A stretch of 64,000 nucleotides of DNA from UBA12481 sp012523435. GTDB lineage: Bacteria > Bacteroidota > Bacteroidia > Bacteroidales > UBA12481. Within the stretch, counting starts at the first letter, position 1. Each line of letters starts with the position of its first letter. The stretch covers positions 1 through 64,000 of the forward strand of contig JAQUCP010000003.1 of NCBI GenBank assembly GCA_028686135.1. Reading direction: 5' to 3'. The position numbers and the translations under genes are program-made. Positions 35,434-44,024 of the stretch are shown one piece after another. Below the pieces are notes generated by a model that worked only from the letters and a program-made list of their open reading frames with translations, searched no databases and was not told the origin of the DNA.

Positions 35434-36060
35434 ATGGATGCCAGTGGATACTCTTCCAAGCTTTTAGAAAAAGCCGTTTTTGAATTCTCCAAGTTACCCG
35501 GAATCGGACGAAAAACTGCTCTGCGGCTCGTGTTGCATCTGCTTAAGCAAGATCCGGAAGAGGTTCATATCCTCACCAGCAGTTTGAACGAACTTCGCAG
35601 CAAAGTCCATCATTGCCGTATTTGCCATAATATTACTGACAGTGAAACCTGTTCGGTTTGCTCTAATCCCGCCCGCGATCATGGGCTGATTTGTGTGGTA
35701 GAAAGCATCCGAGATGTCATGGCTCTCGAAAACACCCAGTTATACAATGGTGTCTATCACGTCCTGGGAGGCATCATCTCTCCGATGGAGGGAATTGGTC
35801 CGGCTCAGATCACCATCAGCTCTCTGATCAACCGGGTCAGCAGCGGGGAAATACGTGAAGTAGTGCTGGCCTTGAGTGCCACAATGGAGGGCGATGCAAC
35901 CAACTATTACATCTTCAGAAAACTAGAAGATTATCCGGTTAAAGTATCCATTCTGGCCCGTGGCGTAGCTATTGGGGATGAACTGGAATACACCGATGAG
36001 ATTACTTTAGGACGCTCTCTCTTAAACCGGACTCCTTTCGAAGATTCATTACGGAAATAA
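35434..36060 (+). CDS. recR: Recombination mediator protein RecR
   Basis: A 208-residue protein with a helix-hairpin-helix (KLPGIGRKTALRLVLHLL, 20-37), a C4 zinc finger (C61, C64, C73, C76), a Toprim domain (ICVVESIRDVMALE) and the Walker-like C-terminal segment. RecR works with RecO/RecF to load RecA at single-stranded gaps. The ATG at 35434 is chosen because it matches the usual length and lies just after the promoter; the upstream frame back to 35221 runs through the divergent symporter. The glycosyltransferase gene begins 46 bases downstream. Confidence 0.96.
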   Translation: MDASGYSSKLLEKAVFEFSKLPGIGRKTALRLVLHLLKQDPEEVHILTSSLNELRSKVHHCRICHNITDSETCSVCSNPARDHGLICVVESIRDVMALENTQLYNGVYHVLGGIISPMEGIGPAQITISSLINRVSSGEIREVVLALSATMEGDATNYYIFRKLEDYPVKVSILARGVAIGDELEYTDEITLGRSLLNRTPFEDSLRK

Positions 36061-36106
36061 TAGTCTGTCGTTAAAAACAAACCACACCAACAGTCGTTTT
36101 TCTCTC

Positions 36107-38071
36107 ATGGAGCCTATTCGTATCTCAGTCATCATTGTCAGTTACAACGTCAGGTTCTTCCTTGAGCAGTGCCTTCAATCGGTGTATCGAGCCGGGAAGG
36201 GAATACCCCTGGAAGTGTTTGTAGTTGACAATAATTCAGTAGATGGCTCCTGCATGATGGTTAAAGAACAGTTCCCAGAAGTCAGGCTGATTGAAAATCG
36301 TGTCAATGTAGGCTTCTCCAAAGCTAATAATCAGGCTATGAGCCTAGCCATAGGGGAGTTCCAGCTAATCCTCAATCCGGATACCGTTGTTGAAGAGGAC
36401 TCTTTTCGTAAGATTCTAGACTTCATGGACCATCATCCCGAAGCAGGTGCCTTAGGCGTGAAAATGATCGACGGGAAAGGTAATTTTCTTCCTGAATCTA
36501 AACGCGCACTGCCAACACCGGAAGTCTCCTTCTACAAGATCTTCGGGCTCTCAGCACTCTTTCCGCGATCCAAAAAATTTGGGCAATACCATCTGGGATA
36601 CCTCGATAAAGATCAGATTCACCAGGTTGACATCCTTCCCGGAGCCTTCATGTTTATCCGGTCTAAGGTACTGAACATCATAGGGTATTTCGATGAAACC
36701 TTCTTTATGTACGGCGAAGATATCGACCTTTCTCACCGAATCATCCAGGCAGGCTTTGTCAACTATTACTTCCCTGAAACCACGATCATCCATTACAAGG
36801 GAGAAAGCACCAAAAAAGGTAGCCTGAATTACGTGATGGTCTTTTACCAGGCCATGATCATCTTCGCAACTAAGCACTTTTCTAAAAATAATGCCCGGTG
36901 GTACTCCCTGATCATCCGGATCGCCATATACCTCAGGGCTGCGATGAGCATGATCCGAAGGCTTTTCAAACGTTTTGCCCTCCCAATAGCCGATGCCCTC
37001 CTCTCCTTTCTGGGTTTTATTCTTATCAATCCCTGGTGGGAAGCCTATAAATTTGGTGATGATGGTAGTCACCCCCCCGAATTCCTGCGGATCTTCGTTC
37101 CGGCCTATATTCTATCCTGGCTTACAGGAGTCTATTTTTCAGGTGGTTACGATTCTCCTGTAAGGTTAAAAAGGATTGCTGGAGGAATGCTCTATGGTAC
37201 TGCTGTGATCCTAGTGCTCTACTCACTGCTCCCCGAAGAGCTCCGATTCTCCCGCGCTCTGATCCTGCTGGGAGCAGCCTGGACCCTGGGGCTCATGGTG
37301 CTGGTCAGAACTGCTCTCCACCTAATCAAAATGCCTGGGTTTCAGCTCGACCTTGGCCAAAAAAAGAGAACCATCATTGTGGGCAACCCCCAAGAGGCTC
37401 AGCGTGTGGGCTCTCTCATCATCGAAACAGGCCAGAAAGTACTGGTAGCCGGACTGGTCTCCCCTACCGAAGAGGTTCCACCTCGCGGAAACTATATCGG
37501 ATCTGTCGATCACCTGAAAGAGATCATCCGCATCAACCGGATTAATGAAATTATCTTTTGCGCCAAAGACGTTAGCACTAATCAGATTATCAGGCATATG
37601 CTAAGCTTGAGCACGTTGCAAACTGATTACAAAATTGCACCGGCATCAGCCGACTCCATCATCGGCAGTAACTCAGTCAACACAGCCGGCGACCTGTACG
37701 TGATCCCGATCAACTCCATTGGTGAACCACACAACCGACGAATCAAAAGGTTGTTCGACCTGTTCACCGCCTTGATCCTCCTGGCACTGTCGCCCATCCT
37801 TATGTGGTTCTGCCTGCCAAAACCTTGGAAGCTGGTTATCAGCTGCTTGGCAGTCCTTGTCGGGGCCCGCTCCTGGATCGGATATGCTCCTGAGGGCGTT
37901 GTCCCGGGCTATCATCTGCCACCTATTAAGAAAGGTATTTTGGCTCCCAACCAGCCGGCTGCACCCTCACCGGAAACCTGGCTCGATATTAATCTGCATT
38001 ATGCCCGCGACTACCGCATATCCCGCGATCTGGGAATTCTGTTACGGCAGTTCAGCGCAATCGGAAGATGA
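36107..38071 (+). CDS. GT2 glycosyltransferase fused to a vestigial polyprenyl-phosphate sugar-1-phosphate transferase
   Basis: A 654-residue membrane protein. Residues 5-250 form a GT-A GT2 domain of the rhamnosyltransferase (WbbL) type: VIIVSYNVRFFLEQCLQSV, VVDNNSVDGS, NPDT at 90-93, and GEDIDLSHR at 203-211. Four or five membrane helices follow (about 295-405). Residues 420-525 look like the Rossmann-like domain of WbaP-type sugar-phosphate transferases. The chain then has RIKRLFDLFTALILLALSPI, the membrane helix of that family. It skips the catalytic core and resumes at GARSWIGYAPEG with a KKGILAPN and HYARDYRISRDLGILL ending. The GT2 half should be active; the transferase half should not. 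Likely role: surface polysaccharide or lipid glycosylation. Confidence 0.85.
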   Translation: MEPIRISVIIVSYNVRFFLEQCLQSVYRAGKGIPLEVFVVDNNSVDGSCMMVKEQFPEVRLIENRVNVGFSKANNQAMSLAIGEFQLILNPDTVVEEDSFRKILDFMDHHPEAGALGVKMIDGKGNFLPESKRALPTPEVSFYKIFGLSALFPRSKKFGQYHLGYLDKDQIHQVDILPGAFMFIRSKVLNIIGYFDETFFMYGEDIDLSHRIIQAGFVNYYFPETTIIHYKGESTKKGSLNYVMVFYQAMIIFATKHFSKNNARWYSLIIRIAIYLRAAMSMIRRLFKRFALPIADALLSFLGFILINPWWEAYKFGDDGSHPPEFLRIFVPAYILSWLTGVYFSGGYDSPVRLKRIAGGMLYGTAVILVLYSLLPEELRFSRALILLGAAWTLGLMVLVRTALHLIKMPGFQLDLGQKKRTIIVGNPQEAQRVGSLIIETGQKVLVAGLVSPTEEVPPRGNYIGSVDHLKEIIRINRINEIIFCAKDVSTNQIIRHMLSLSTLQTDYKIAPASADSIIGSNSVNTAGDLYVIPINSIGEPHNRRIKRLFDLFTALILLALSPILMWFCLPKPWKLVISCLAVLVGARSWIGYAPEGVVPGYHLPPIKKGILAPNQPAAPSPETWLDINLHYARDYRISRDLGILLRQFSAIGR

Positions 38072-38134
38072 TTAGCCAATACATCGAAGGATGCTGTATG
38101 CATTTTTGCTACTTTTAACCCAGGATTAAGAAAA

Positions 38135-39070
38135 ATGTATCAAGTGAAGAGGGTTAAATCCATCCTGTTGATGATCATGCTAGTGCTCTGCTCATTACCG
38201 CAGGCAGATGCCCAGGATTACCAGGAACAGATGAAGCTGATCCGGCCTAGGCCTGAAAATGTGCTTATTTTTGGGATCATCAGCCTGCCTGACAATTCCG
38301 TCGTGGCTGGGGCAACCGTTAATCTGATCGATCCGTTCAGCTTTCAAATTGTCGAAACAATCCCGTCCGACCAGAAAGGCTGGTATCTATTCTCCGTCCG
38401 CAAAGACAGAACCCACGGCTTGTTGATAGAACTTCCCGGCATGTTTCCCTATTATTACGAGTTTAAAATTCCGGGTGATTATGAGGAACCACAGCTGGAA
38501 CAGCCAATCACCCTCCCCGAATCACTCACCCGTATTTTCACGCTGGTGTTCAAACCTGATGTGGTAGAACTGGAACCAAAAAGCTTAGAACTACTCCATG
38601 AATTGGGCCAACTGCTTCTGTTAGAACCCGATCTGAAAATCAGAGTTATCCCGGAAAAGAACACCTCCGATCCACGGAAAGTAGGCCATATCACCGAACA
38701 ACTGGTTTCGATGGGAGTCGCCTTTACCCGCTTTATCTCTTCTCCCACCACTCAAACACCAGAAACAACGATTGAAATCCAGATCAGCTCCAATCCGGAC
38801 GACCTGACAGACGTCAACCCACTGTCTGATCGCGAACCTGCCAATAATTCCTGGACAATCCAGATCTCCGCCTCCAGATCTAAAATCCCAATGGGACGAT
38901 TTAAAGATCTTGACCCCATTTTTGAGTTCAAGGGCAAAGACGGCTATTATCGATATACGTACGGGAATTTCACTTCCGAGGATGCTGCAAAGAAAAAACT
39001 ACAGGGGGTGAAAAGAATGGGCTATCAACAAGCCTTCATCAAAACAGTTGGTGAAATCAAAAAACTATAA
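38135..39070 (+). CDS. Exported SPOR-domain protein
   Basis: A 311-residue protein with a signal peptide (about 1-26, ending ADA). Residues about 40-120 look like a carboxypeptidase-regulatory beta-sandwich (VLIFGIISLPDNSVVAGATVNLID). Residues about 135-215 form an alpha/beta segment resembling an OmpA-like fold (LVFKPDVVELEPKSLELLHELG), without a clear peptidoglycan-binding signature. The end (about 245-308; SWTIQISASRSKIPMGRFKD, GYYRYTYGNF, MGYQQAFIKTV) is a SPOR domain, which binds denuded glycan strands. A role at the cell wall or septum is inferred. The GNAT gene follows after 3 bases. Confidence 0.8.
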   Translation: MYQVKRVKSILLMIMLVLCSLPQADAQDYQEQMKLIRPRPENVLIFGIISLPDNSVVAGATVNLIDPFSFQIVETIPSDQKGWYLFSVRKDRTHGLLIELPGMFPYYYEFKIPGDYEEPQLEQPITLPESLTRIFTLVFKPDVVELEPKSLELLHELGQLLLLEPDLKIRVIPEKNTSDPRKVGHITEQLVSMGVAFTRFISSPTTQTPETTIEIQISSNPDDLTDVNPLSDREPANNSWTIQISASRSKIPMGRFKDLDPIFEFKGKDGYYRYTYGNFTSEDAAKKKLQGVKRMGYQQAFIKTVGEIKKL

Positions 39071-39073
39071 GGC

Positions 39074-39634
39074 ATGAATCAACTGGAAGGACAACATATC
39101 AGATTACGCGCTTTAGAACCTGAAGACGAAAACACCCTTTACCAATGGGAAAACGACCCGGAGGTTTGGCAAGTAAGTAACACCCTCACTCCGTTCTCTA
39201 GATTCGTCCTTCGCCAATATCTGGCTGATTCACGGTTGGATATCTTTGAAGCCAAACAGCTTAGGCTGGTTATTGAAAATAAAGAAACCAACCAGTCCAT
39301 CGGTTTGATCGATCTATATGATTTTGATCCCTTTCACCAACGTGCCGGTATCGGAATCCTTATCGGAGAAAAAGCTGAACGCGGAAAAGGATACGCCGCT
39401 GACGCCCTGCAAGTTTTAATCCAGTACTGCTTTAACTATCTATTGCTGAATCAGATCTATTGCTCAATTAACGAATCAAACACCATCAGCCTCCATCTCT
39501 TTCAACAAGTGGGTTTTAGAATCACTGGGAAAAAAGAAAAATGGATCCGTGGGTTTGATCGTTTTTCGGATGAATGGTTTCTTCAAATCCTACGAGAGGA
39601 ATGGGTCGATAAAATATCAAAGGATGGAATCTGA
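39074..39634 (+). CDS. GNAT acetyltransferase, RimJ/RimL type
   Basis: A 186-residue acetyltransferase. It begins LRALEPEDENTLYQWENDPEVW, the typical RimJ/RimL opening, and has the acetyl-CoA loop region GIGILIGEKAERGKGYAADALQVL and the SINESNTISLHLFQQVGFR motif. Members acetylate protein N-termini, polyamines or small amines; the substrate is unknown. It follows the SPOR gene by 3 bases. Its last 52 bases overlap the convergent HsdR-N-like gene. Confidence 0.9.
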   Translation: MNQLEGQHIRLRALEPEDENTLYQWENDPEVWQVSNTLTPFSRFVLRQYLADSRLDIFEAKQLRLVIENKETNQSIGLIDLYDFDPFHQRAGIGILIGEKAERGKGYAADALQVLIQYCFNYLLLNQIYCSINESNTISLHLFQQVGFRITGKKEKWIRGFDRFSDEWFLQILREEWVDKISKDGI

Positions 39635-40056
39635 GGCAGAAACGTGTAACCTTCATTCTCCGGATCAGATTGCACGCAATAGTGATCTATTCCATTGGTA
39701 ATCAGCAATAAACCTACCCCAAGGACACCATTATACCGGGCAAGCTGGTCGAACACCTTCTGCGTAATCTTTACATCAGGGGCTTTGCACTCCCCAATCA
39801 TGACAGGGTTCCCCTCACGATCATGAACCAACAGATCATATCGACGAGGCATCCCGTTGACCCGAAGAGACCCCTCAAGCAAAATGAGAGAAGGTGGATA
39901 ACCCAAATCATCCGAAAGATATCGTGCAATATGCTGGCGAACCCACTCCTCCGGCGTTAAAACCACCCACCGATTACGGAAAACATCGAAAATCAGAGTG
40001 CGTTCATCCTCAGACTTCAAATTGAAGGAATAAGTTGGTAAATTTAAGCGCTCCAT
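39583..40056 (-). CDS. Small protein with a type I restriction enzyme R-subunit N-terminal (nuclease-fold) domain
   Basis: A 157-residue protein matching the HSDR_N-type domain. It has VRQHIARYLSDDLGYPPSLI, then RYDLLVHDREGNPVMIGECKAP. The D and the E-x-K of the last two segments form the PD-(D/E)xK nuclease core: D near 85-90 and ECK near 109-111. No helicase, HsdM or HsdS gene is near, so it is not a restriction system. Solitary genes of this type occur next to holA in Bacteroidota. It may be a nuclease or a DNA-binding remnant; the role is unknown. The 3' end overlaps the GNAT gene. Confidence 0.85.
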   Translation of the reverse strand: MERLNLPTYSFNLKSEDERTLIFDVFRNRWVVLTPEEWVRQHIARYLSDDLGYPPSLILLEGSLRVNGMPRRYDLLVHDREGNPVMIGECKAPDVKITQKVFDQLARYNGVLGVGLLLITNGIDHYCVQSDPENEGYTFLPQIPSFDILSTHSSRRI

Positions 40057-40107
40057 GATCTATCCTGTTAACTGTAAAGATATCATAAAGTAACAAACCT
40101 TCAGCCG

Positions 40108-40875
40108 ATGAAAACCAAGCAAGAAATTGTAGAGAACTGGCTCCCCCGATATACCGGGCGCAAGCTGGAGGATTTTACGCAACATATCCTCCTGACCAAC
40201 TTTAATCAGTATGTGGAGGAGTTCGCCTCTATTTATGGGGTCAAGATAACCCGTGAAGTCAACATGCCGAATGCCTCTGCTAATGGGATTACCATCATCA
40301 ACTTCGGCATGGGATCGGCGAATGCAGCAACCATCATGGACCTGCTCAGTGCAATCAATCCAAAAGCCTGCCTGTTTATCGGAAAATGTGGTGGGCTGAA
40401 GAAGAAAAACCAGGTAGGCGACCTGATACTCCCCATCGCAGCCATCCGCAGCGAGGGAACATCCGACGATTACCTTCCGGCGGAAGTCCCTGCCCTACCG
40501 GCCTTTATGCTGCAACGGGCGGTTTCAACTGCCATTCGAGACTACGGCCGGGACTACTGGACCGGAACTGTCTTTACCACCAACAAGCGAGTCTGGGAAT
40601 ATGACGAGCGCTTTAAAAAATATCTGATGAAAACTCGATCCATGGCAATCGATATGGAAACAGCCACCATCTTCGTTGTCGGATTTTATAATGAAATCCC
40701 ATCGGGAGCTCTCCTCTTAGTATCAGATCAACCCATGATCTCTACCGGAGTCAAAACAGCCGAAAGCGATAAAATAGTGACAAAACAATACATGGCCGAC
40801 CACCTTCAGATCGGAATCAATGCACTCAGGGAATTAATCGATGGGAGTAAATCCGTTAAACACCTTCAGTTCTAA
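40108..40875 (+). CDS. amn: AMP nucleosidase
   Basis: A 255-residue nucleoside phosphorylase-fold enzyme of the short Bacteroidota AMP nucleosidase type. Signs are FGMGSANAATIMDLL, CLFIGKCGGLKKKNQVGDLILP, the substrate-binding MAIDMETATIF and VSDQPM. AMP nucleosidase hydrolyses AMP to adenine and ribose 5-phosphate, adjusting adenylate pools. The E. coli enzyme is much longer with an extra N-terminal domain, absent here. The gene precedes holA by 3 bases, so they are probably co-transcribed. Confidence 0.9.
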   Translation: MKTKQEIVENWLPRYTGRKLEDFTQHILLTNFNQYVEEFASIYGVKITREVNMPNASANGITIINFGMGSANAATIMDLLSAINPKACLFIGKCGGLKKKNQVGDLILPIAAIRSEGTSDDYLPAEVPALPAFMLQRAVSTAIRDYGRDYWTGTVFTTNKRVWEYDERFKKYLMKTRSMAIDMETATIFVVGFYNEIPSGALLLVSDQPMISTGVKTAESDKIVTKQYMADHLQIGINALRELIDGSKSVKHLQF

Positions 40876-40878
40876 ATT

Positions 40879-41889
40879 ATGGCAACAGTTTCTTTCGAAC
40901 AGATAATCAAAGATATAAACGAACGGAGATTCAATCCGATTTACCTACTGATGGGTGAAGAGTCCTATTTCATCGACCAGGTTAGCGACCTGCTTCAGGA
41001 AATCGTTCTCGATGAAAGTCAAAAACCTTTTAACCTGAATATCCTCTATGGACGCGACCAAGATGCTGGCCAGGTAGATAACCTCGCCAGGAGATTCCCC
41101 ATGGGTGCCGAGTATAACCTGGTCATTGTGAAAGAAGCTCAAATGCTGAACAAAATTGATAACCTGGTCTATTATGCTAAACATCCACTGAAATCAACCA
41201 TCCTGGTGCTCTGCTACAAAAATGGAAACCTCGATAAACGACTGAAACTCTACAAAGAAATCGATAAAGGAGGGGTCGTCCTCGCTACAAAAAAGCTTTA
41301 CGAGGATAAGATACCACGCTGGATATCCAGTTATCTGAGTCAGAAAAACTACCAGATAGAACCCTCCGCCGCCATGATTCTAACAGATTATATGGGAACC
41401 GACCTGGCCAGGGTGGCCGGCGAACTGGATAAGCTCGTGCTAACCCTACCAGAAAATCAAAACCGGATCACCACCTCTCATATCGAAGAAAATAGCGGGA
41501 TAAGTAAAGATTATAACACCTTCGAACTGGTAAAAGCACTGTCTAGGAAAAATATCCTGAAAGCAAACCGGATCATTAACTACTTTGCCTCCAATCAAAA
41601 GAATTACCCCTTCACCCTGACAATCGGGACCCTCTTCTTTTTTTTCAGCAAGCTTCTCGCCCTCCATTTTATGCCCGATAAAAGCACGAGGAGTATCACA
41701 TCCTCCCTGCAAATCAACGCCTACTTCGTACAAGACTATCTGACAGCTACCAAACATTTTCCGAGGAAAAAAGTTATCCAGATAATCTCTCTACTCCGGG
41801 AGTATGACCTCAAATCTAAAGGGTTCGGGAATGGCTCCACCGACGAGGGAGAACTTCTTAAAGAACTGATATTTAAAATTTTGCACTAA
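40879..41889 (+). CDS. holA: DNA polymerase III subunit delta
   Basis: A 336-residue clamp-loader subunit. Motifs include the N-terminal NPIYLLMGEESYFIDQVSD (a degenerate P-loop typical of delta), VDNLARRFPMGAEYNLVIVKEAQ, and a C-terminal helical collar with LSRKNILKANRIINYFASNQ. Delta opens the beta clamp within the clamp loader complex. It lies between amn (3-base gap) and the rhomboid gene (7-base gap). Sequence and length look ordinary. Confidence 0.92.
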   Translation: MATVSFEQIIKDINERRFNPIYLLMGEESYFIDQVSDLLQEIVLDESQKPFNLNILYGRDQDAGQVDNLARRFPMGAEYNLVIVKEAQMLNKIDNLVYYAKHPLKSTILVLCYKNGNLDKRLKLYKEIDKGGVVLATKKLYEDKIPRWISSYLSQKNYQIEPSAAMILTDYMGTDLARVAGELDKLVLTLPENQNRITTSHIEENSGISKDYNTFELVKALSRKNILKANRIINYFASNQKNYPFTLTIGTLFFFFSKLLALHFMPDKSTRSITSSLQINAYFVQDYLTATKHFPRKKVIQIISLLREYDLKSKGFGNGSTDEGELLKELIFKILH

Positions 41890-41896
41890 ACAGCGT

Positions 41897-42511
41897 ATGA
41901 CGATCACCATTATTATTATTGTTATCACCTCCATCTTTTCAATCCTGGCTTTCAGACAAACCAGCCTGATTTACCGTTACCAACTCAATCCAGTACAAAT
42001 TTTTGATCGGCATCAATATGCCCGGCTCTTTCTTCATGCCTTCCTCCATGCCAACTGGACTCACCTGCTCATTAATATGCTAGTATTATATAGCTTCGGC
42101 GAAGCATTGGAGTCCTACCTGCAACTGAATTTCGGATCACGCTGGATCCCCTACTTCCTGCTTTTTTACTTTGGTGCAATCTTAATCTCTCCAATCTACT
42201 CCCTGGTCCGAAACAGGAAAAACTACAACTACAACGCAATCGGCGCATCGGGCGCTGTCTCTGCAATAGTCTTTGCAACCGTTTTCTTCAATCCTTGGAG
42301 CAATATATACCTCTTTGCCCTGGTGCCTGTGCCAGGCATCGTTTTTGCCATTCTCTACCTGATCTACAGTTGGATCATGAGCCGTAAAAGTCAGGATAAC
42401 ATTGCCCATGACACCCATTTCTTCGGCGCAATCTACGGCTTCCTTCTTCCAATCATTCTGAATCCGGAGCTGCTTGCTCAGTTTATCCGAATGCTGACAA
42501 AGTCTAACTGA
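41897..42511 (+). CDS. Rhomboid family intramembrane serine protease
   Basis: A 204-residue membrane protein with about six helices. The rhomboid marks are HANWTHLLINML (about 51-62), the catalytic S118 in GASGA, and the partner His in HDTHFFGAIYGF (H174). Both catalytic residues are present, so it is probably active in cleaving membrane proteins. It is within the amn-holA run with a 7-base gap before and no gap after. Confidence 0.92.
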   Translation: MTITIIIIVITSIFSILAFRQTSLIYRYQLNPVQIFDRHQYARLFLHAFLHANWTHLLINMLVLYSFGEALESYLQLNFGSRWIPYFLLFYFGAILISPIYSLVRNRKNYNYNAIGASGAVSAIVFATVFFNPWSNIYLFALVPVPGIVFAILYLIYSWIMSRKSQDNIAHDTHFFGAIYGFLLPIILNPELLAQFIRMLTKSN

Positions 42512-43393
42512 TTGAAAAACAATTATATCATATTAAATGGTGAGCTTATCCCCCGACAAGCGTTGCCATTAACCCCTGATCAATGGATTCAATGGGGAGA
42601 ACACACGATCAGTTTAACGCTACTGGCTAGCGGAAACCGGATTCCGCTGCTCAGCTATCATCACGACCTGCTTAGTAAGCAGTTCGATTCCGTCGGCTGG
42701 ATTATCCCCGCCAAACTGGATCTGGACGAAATAAAAGAACAGTTTGAAAAACTTCTCAACAAAAATCGGTCGTTAAAAGGAAGCCGGATTGATTGGATCA
42801 TCAAACCCAGCCTTCCGGCTGAGCCCTTTGCCGGATTAACCGATTTCAGCTATTTGGCCATCAACGAAGAGACCTCATTCGATCACTTCCCATTGAATCG
42901 CACTGGGCTATCCATCGGATTATCTGAACAGTATCATAATTCAGGGGAGCCTTTTTACCAGTCAATGATCCGAAGTCGGACGCGTGAACTCCTCATCAGG
43001 CAAGAAGGGCTGCTTAACGGATGGGATGAGGTTATCCTGCCCGATCCGGCCAACTGTCTCTCTGAGTCGGCTGATGGAAATATCTTCCTGAGAAGGGATG
43101 ACCGGATTTTCACGCCAGCACCAGAAAACTATCCCCTACCCCGGGTTATGTATCAAGTCGTTAAAGAAATTTGTGAGGATGCAGGCATAAGAGTGGAGGA
43201 GTCTGCTCTATTAACCGAAAAAGATCTCCTTGCTGCTGATGAAATATTCATCACCGATGATCTGCATGGAATCCGTTGGGTTATGTCATTTCAAGATAAA
43301 CGCTATTACCGCAAAACAGCAGCCTATCTGAGCGACCTGCTGAGGCTCAGGCTTCAGGAAGCAGGTCAATTCCAGAGAGGATTTTCAGGGTAG
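42512..43393 (+). CDS. Class IV aminotransferase homologue lacking the PLP lysine
   Basis: A 293-residue protein with the class IV (BCAT / aminodeoxychorismate lyase) layout: NGELIP at the start, RELLIRQEGLLNGWDEVILPDPANCLSE, then DGNIFLRRDDRIFTP. The start is TTG at 42512, directly after the rhomboid stop. In active enzymes a lysine lies 20 residues before the first acidic residue of the DEAL/DEAV motif; here that position is M152 and no lysine is nearby (YQSMIRSRTREL). It therefore looks unable to form the normal Schiff base. Other motifs are also loose, including the usual N-terminal RG...GDGVFETI. It may be a non-catalytic paralogue. Its 3' end overlaps the convergent YqgE gene by 28 bases. 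Confidence 0.78.
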   Translation: MKNNYIILNGELIPRQALPLTPDQWIQWGEHTISLTLLASGNRIPLLSYHHDLLSKQFDSVGWIIPAKLDLDEIKEQFEKLLNKNRSLKGSRIDWIIKPSLPAEPFAGLTDFSYLAINEETSFDHFPLNRTGLSIGLSEQYHNSGEPFYQSMIRSRTRELLIRQEGLLNGWDEVILPDPANCLSESADGNIFLRRDDRIFTPAPENYPLPRVMYQVVKEICEDAGIRVEESALLTEKDLLAADEIFITDDLHGIRWVMSFQDKRYYRKTAAYLSDLLRLRLQEAGQFQRGFSG

Positions 43394-43959
43394 CGGGTCC
43401 ACATCTGATAACGTTCTTCCTCCTGATTTAAAACCTTCTCCCACAAACGAAAATCAGTCCCATGCATCACATCCAAACCATCAATTTCCGTCACCAGCCA
43501 TGAATTTTCACTTATTTCCCGGGTAAGCTGACCAGGATACCAGCTGGAGTATCCCACGAAGAAACGAACCTGATAGTGCTGAATCCAGCCATCATTCAAT
43601 CCCTTTTTCAGAACCTCCAGATCTCCGCCCCAGTAAATACTCTCCATAACCTTCTCACATTCAGGAAGTAAATGACCAACAGTGTGTAGATAATGAACGG
43701 TATCAGTCCGCACCGGCCCCCCCAAGGAGACCAAACAATCCACATCCGGAAAACCCTTAATAATCTCATTGATCCTAAAATCAACAGGATTGTTGATCAC
43801 AAAGCCGAGCGTTCCTTCCTCATTATGCTCGGTTAGCAATACGACCGATCGTTTAAAATAGGTATCCTGTAGAAAAGGCTCAGCAATCAGAGCCCTTCCC
43901 CTCTGTGGAAGCATGTTGTTGCTCTGGATCTTAAAAAAATCAAGGTTTTCCTTCATCAC
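43366..43959 (-). CDS. YqgE/AlgH family protein
   Basis: A 197-residue protein with the YqgE/AlgH signature: GRALIAEPFLQDTYFKRSVVLLTEHNEEGTLGFVINNP (split across about 19-56), LGGPV, and YWGGDLEVLKKGL with FVGYSSWYPGQL. The fold is known but the function is not; AlgH has been linked to alginate regulation in Pseudomonas. It is a single cytosolic gene on the minus strand whose end overlaps the class IV aminotransferase homologue. Confidence 0.93.
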   Translation of the reverse strand: MMKENLDFFKIQSNNMLPQRGRALIAEPFLQDTYFKRSVVLLTEHNEEGTLGFVINNPVDFRINEIIKGFPDVDCLVSLGGPVRTDTVHYLHTVGHLLPECEKVMESIYWGGDLEVLKKGLNDGWIQHYQVRFFVGYSSWYPGQLTREISENSWLVTEIDGLDVMHGTDFRLWEKVLNQEEERYQMWTRYPENPLWN

Positions 43960-44024
43960 TATTCCACCTGTTAACTATCCAAAATAAAGAATTTTATTAC
44001 TTTGGTCCAATAATAACTGCCACA

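Noticed and set aside
39583..40056. Type I restriction-modification system
   Set aside because: Only the small N-terminal-type domain is present; no helicase part, HsdM or HsdS is nearby.
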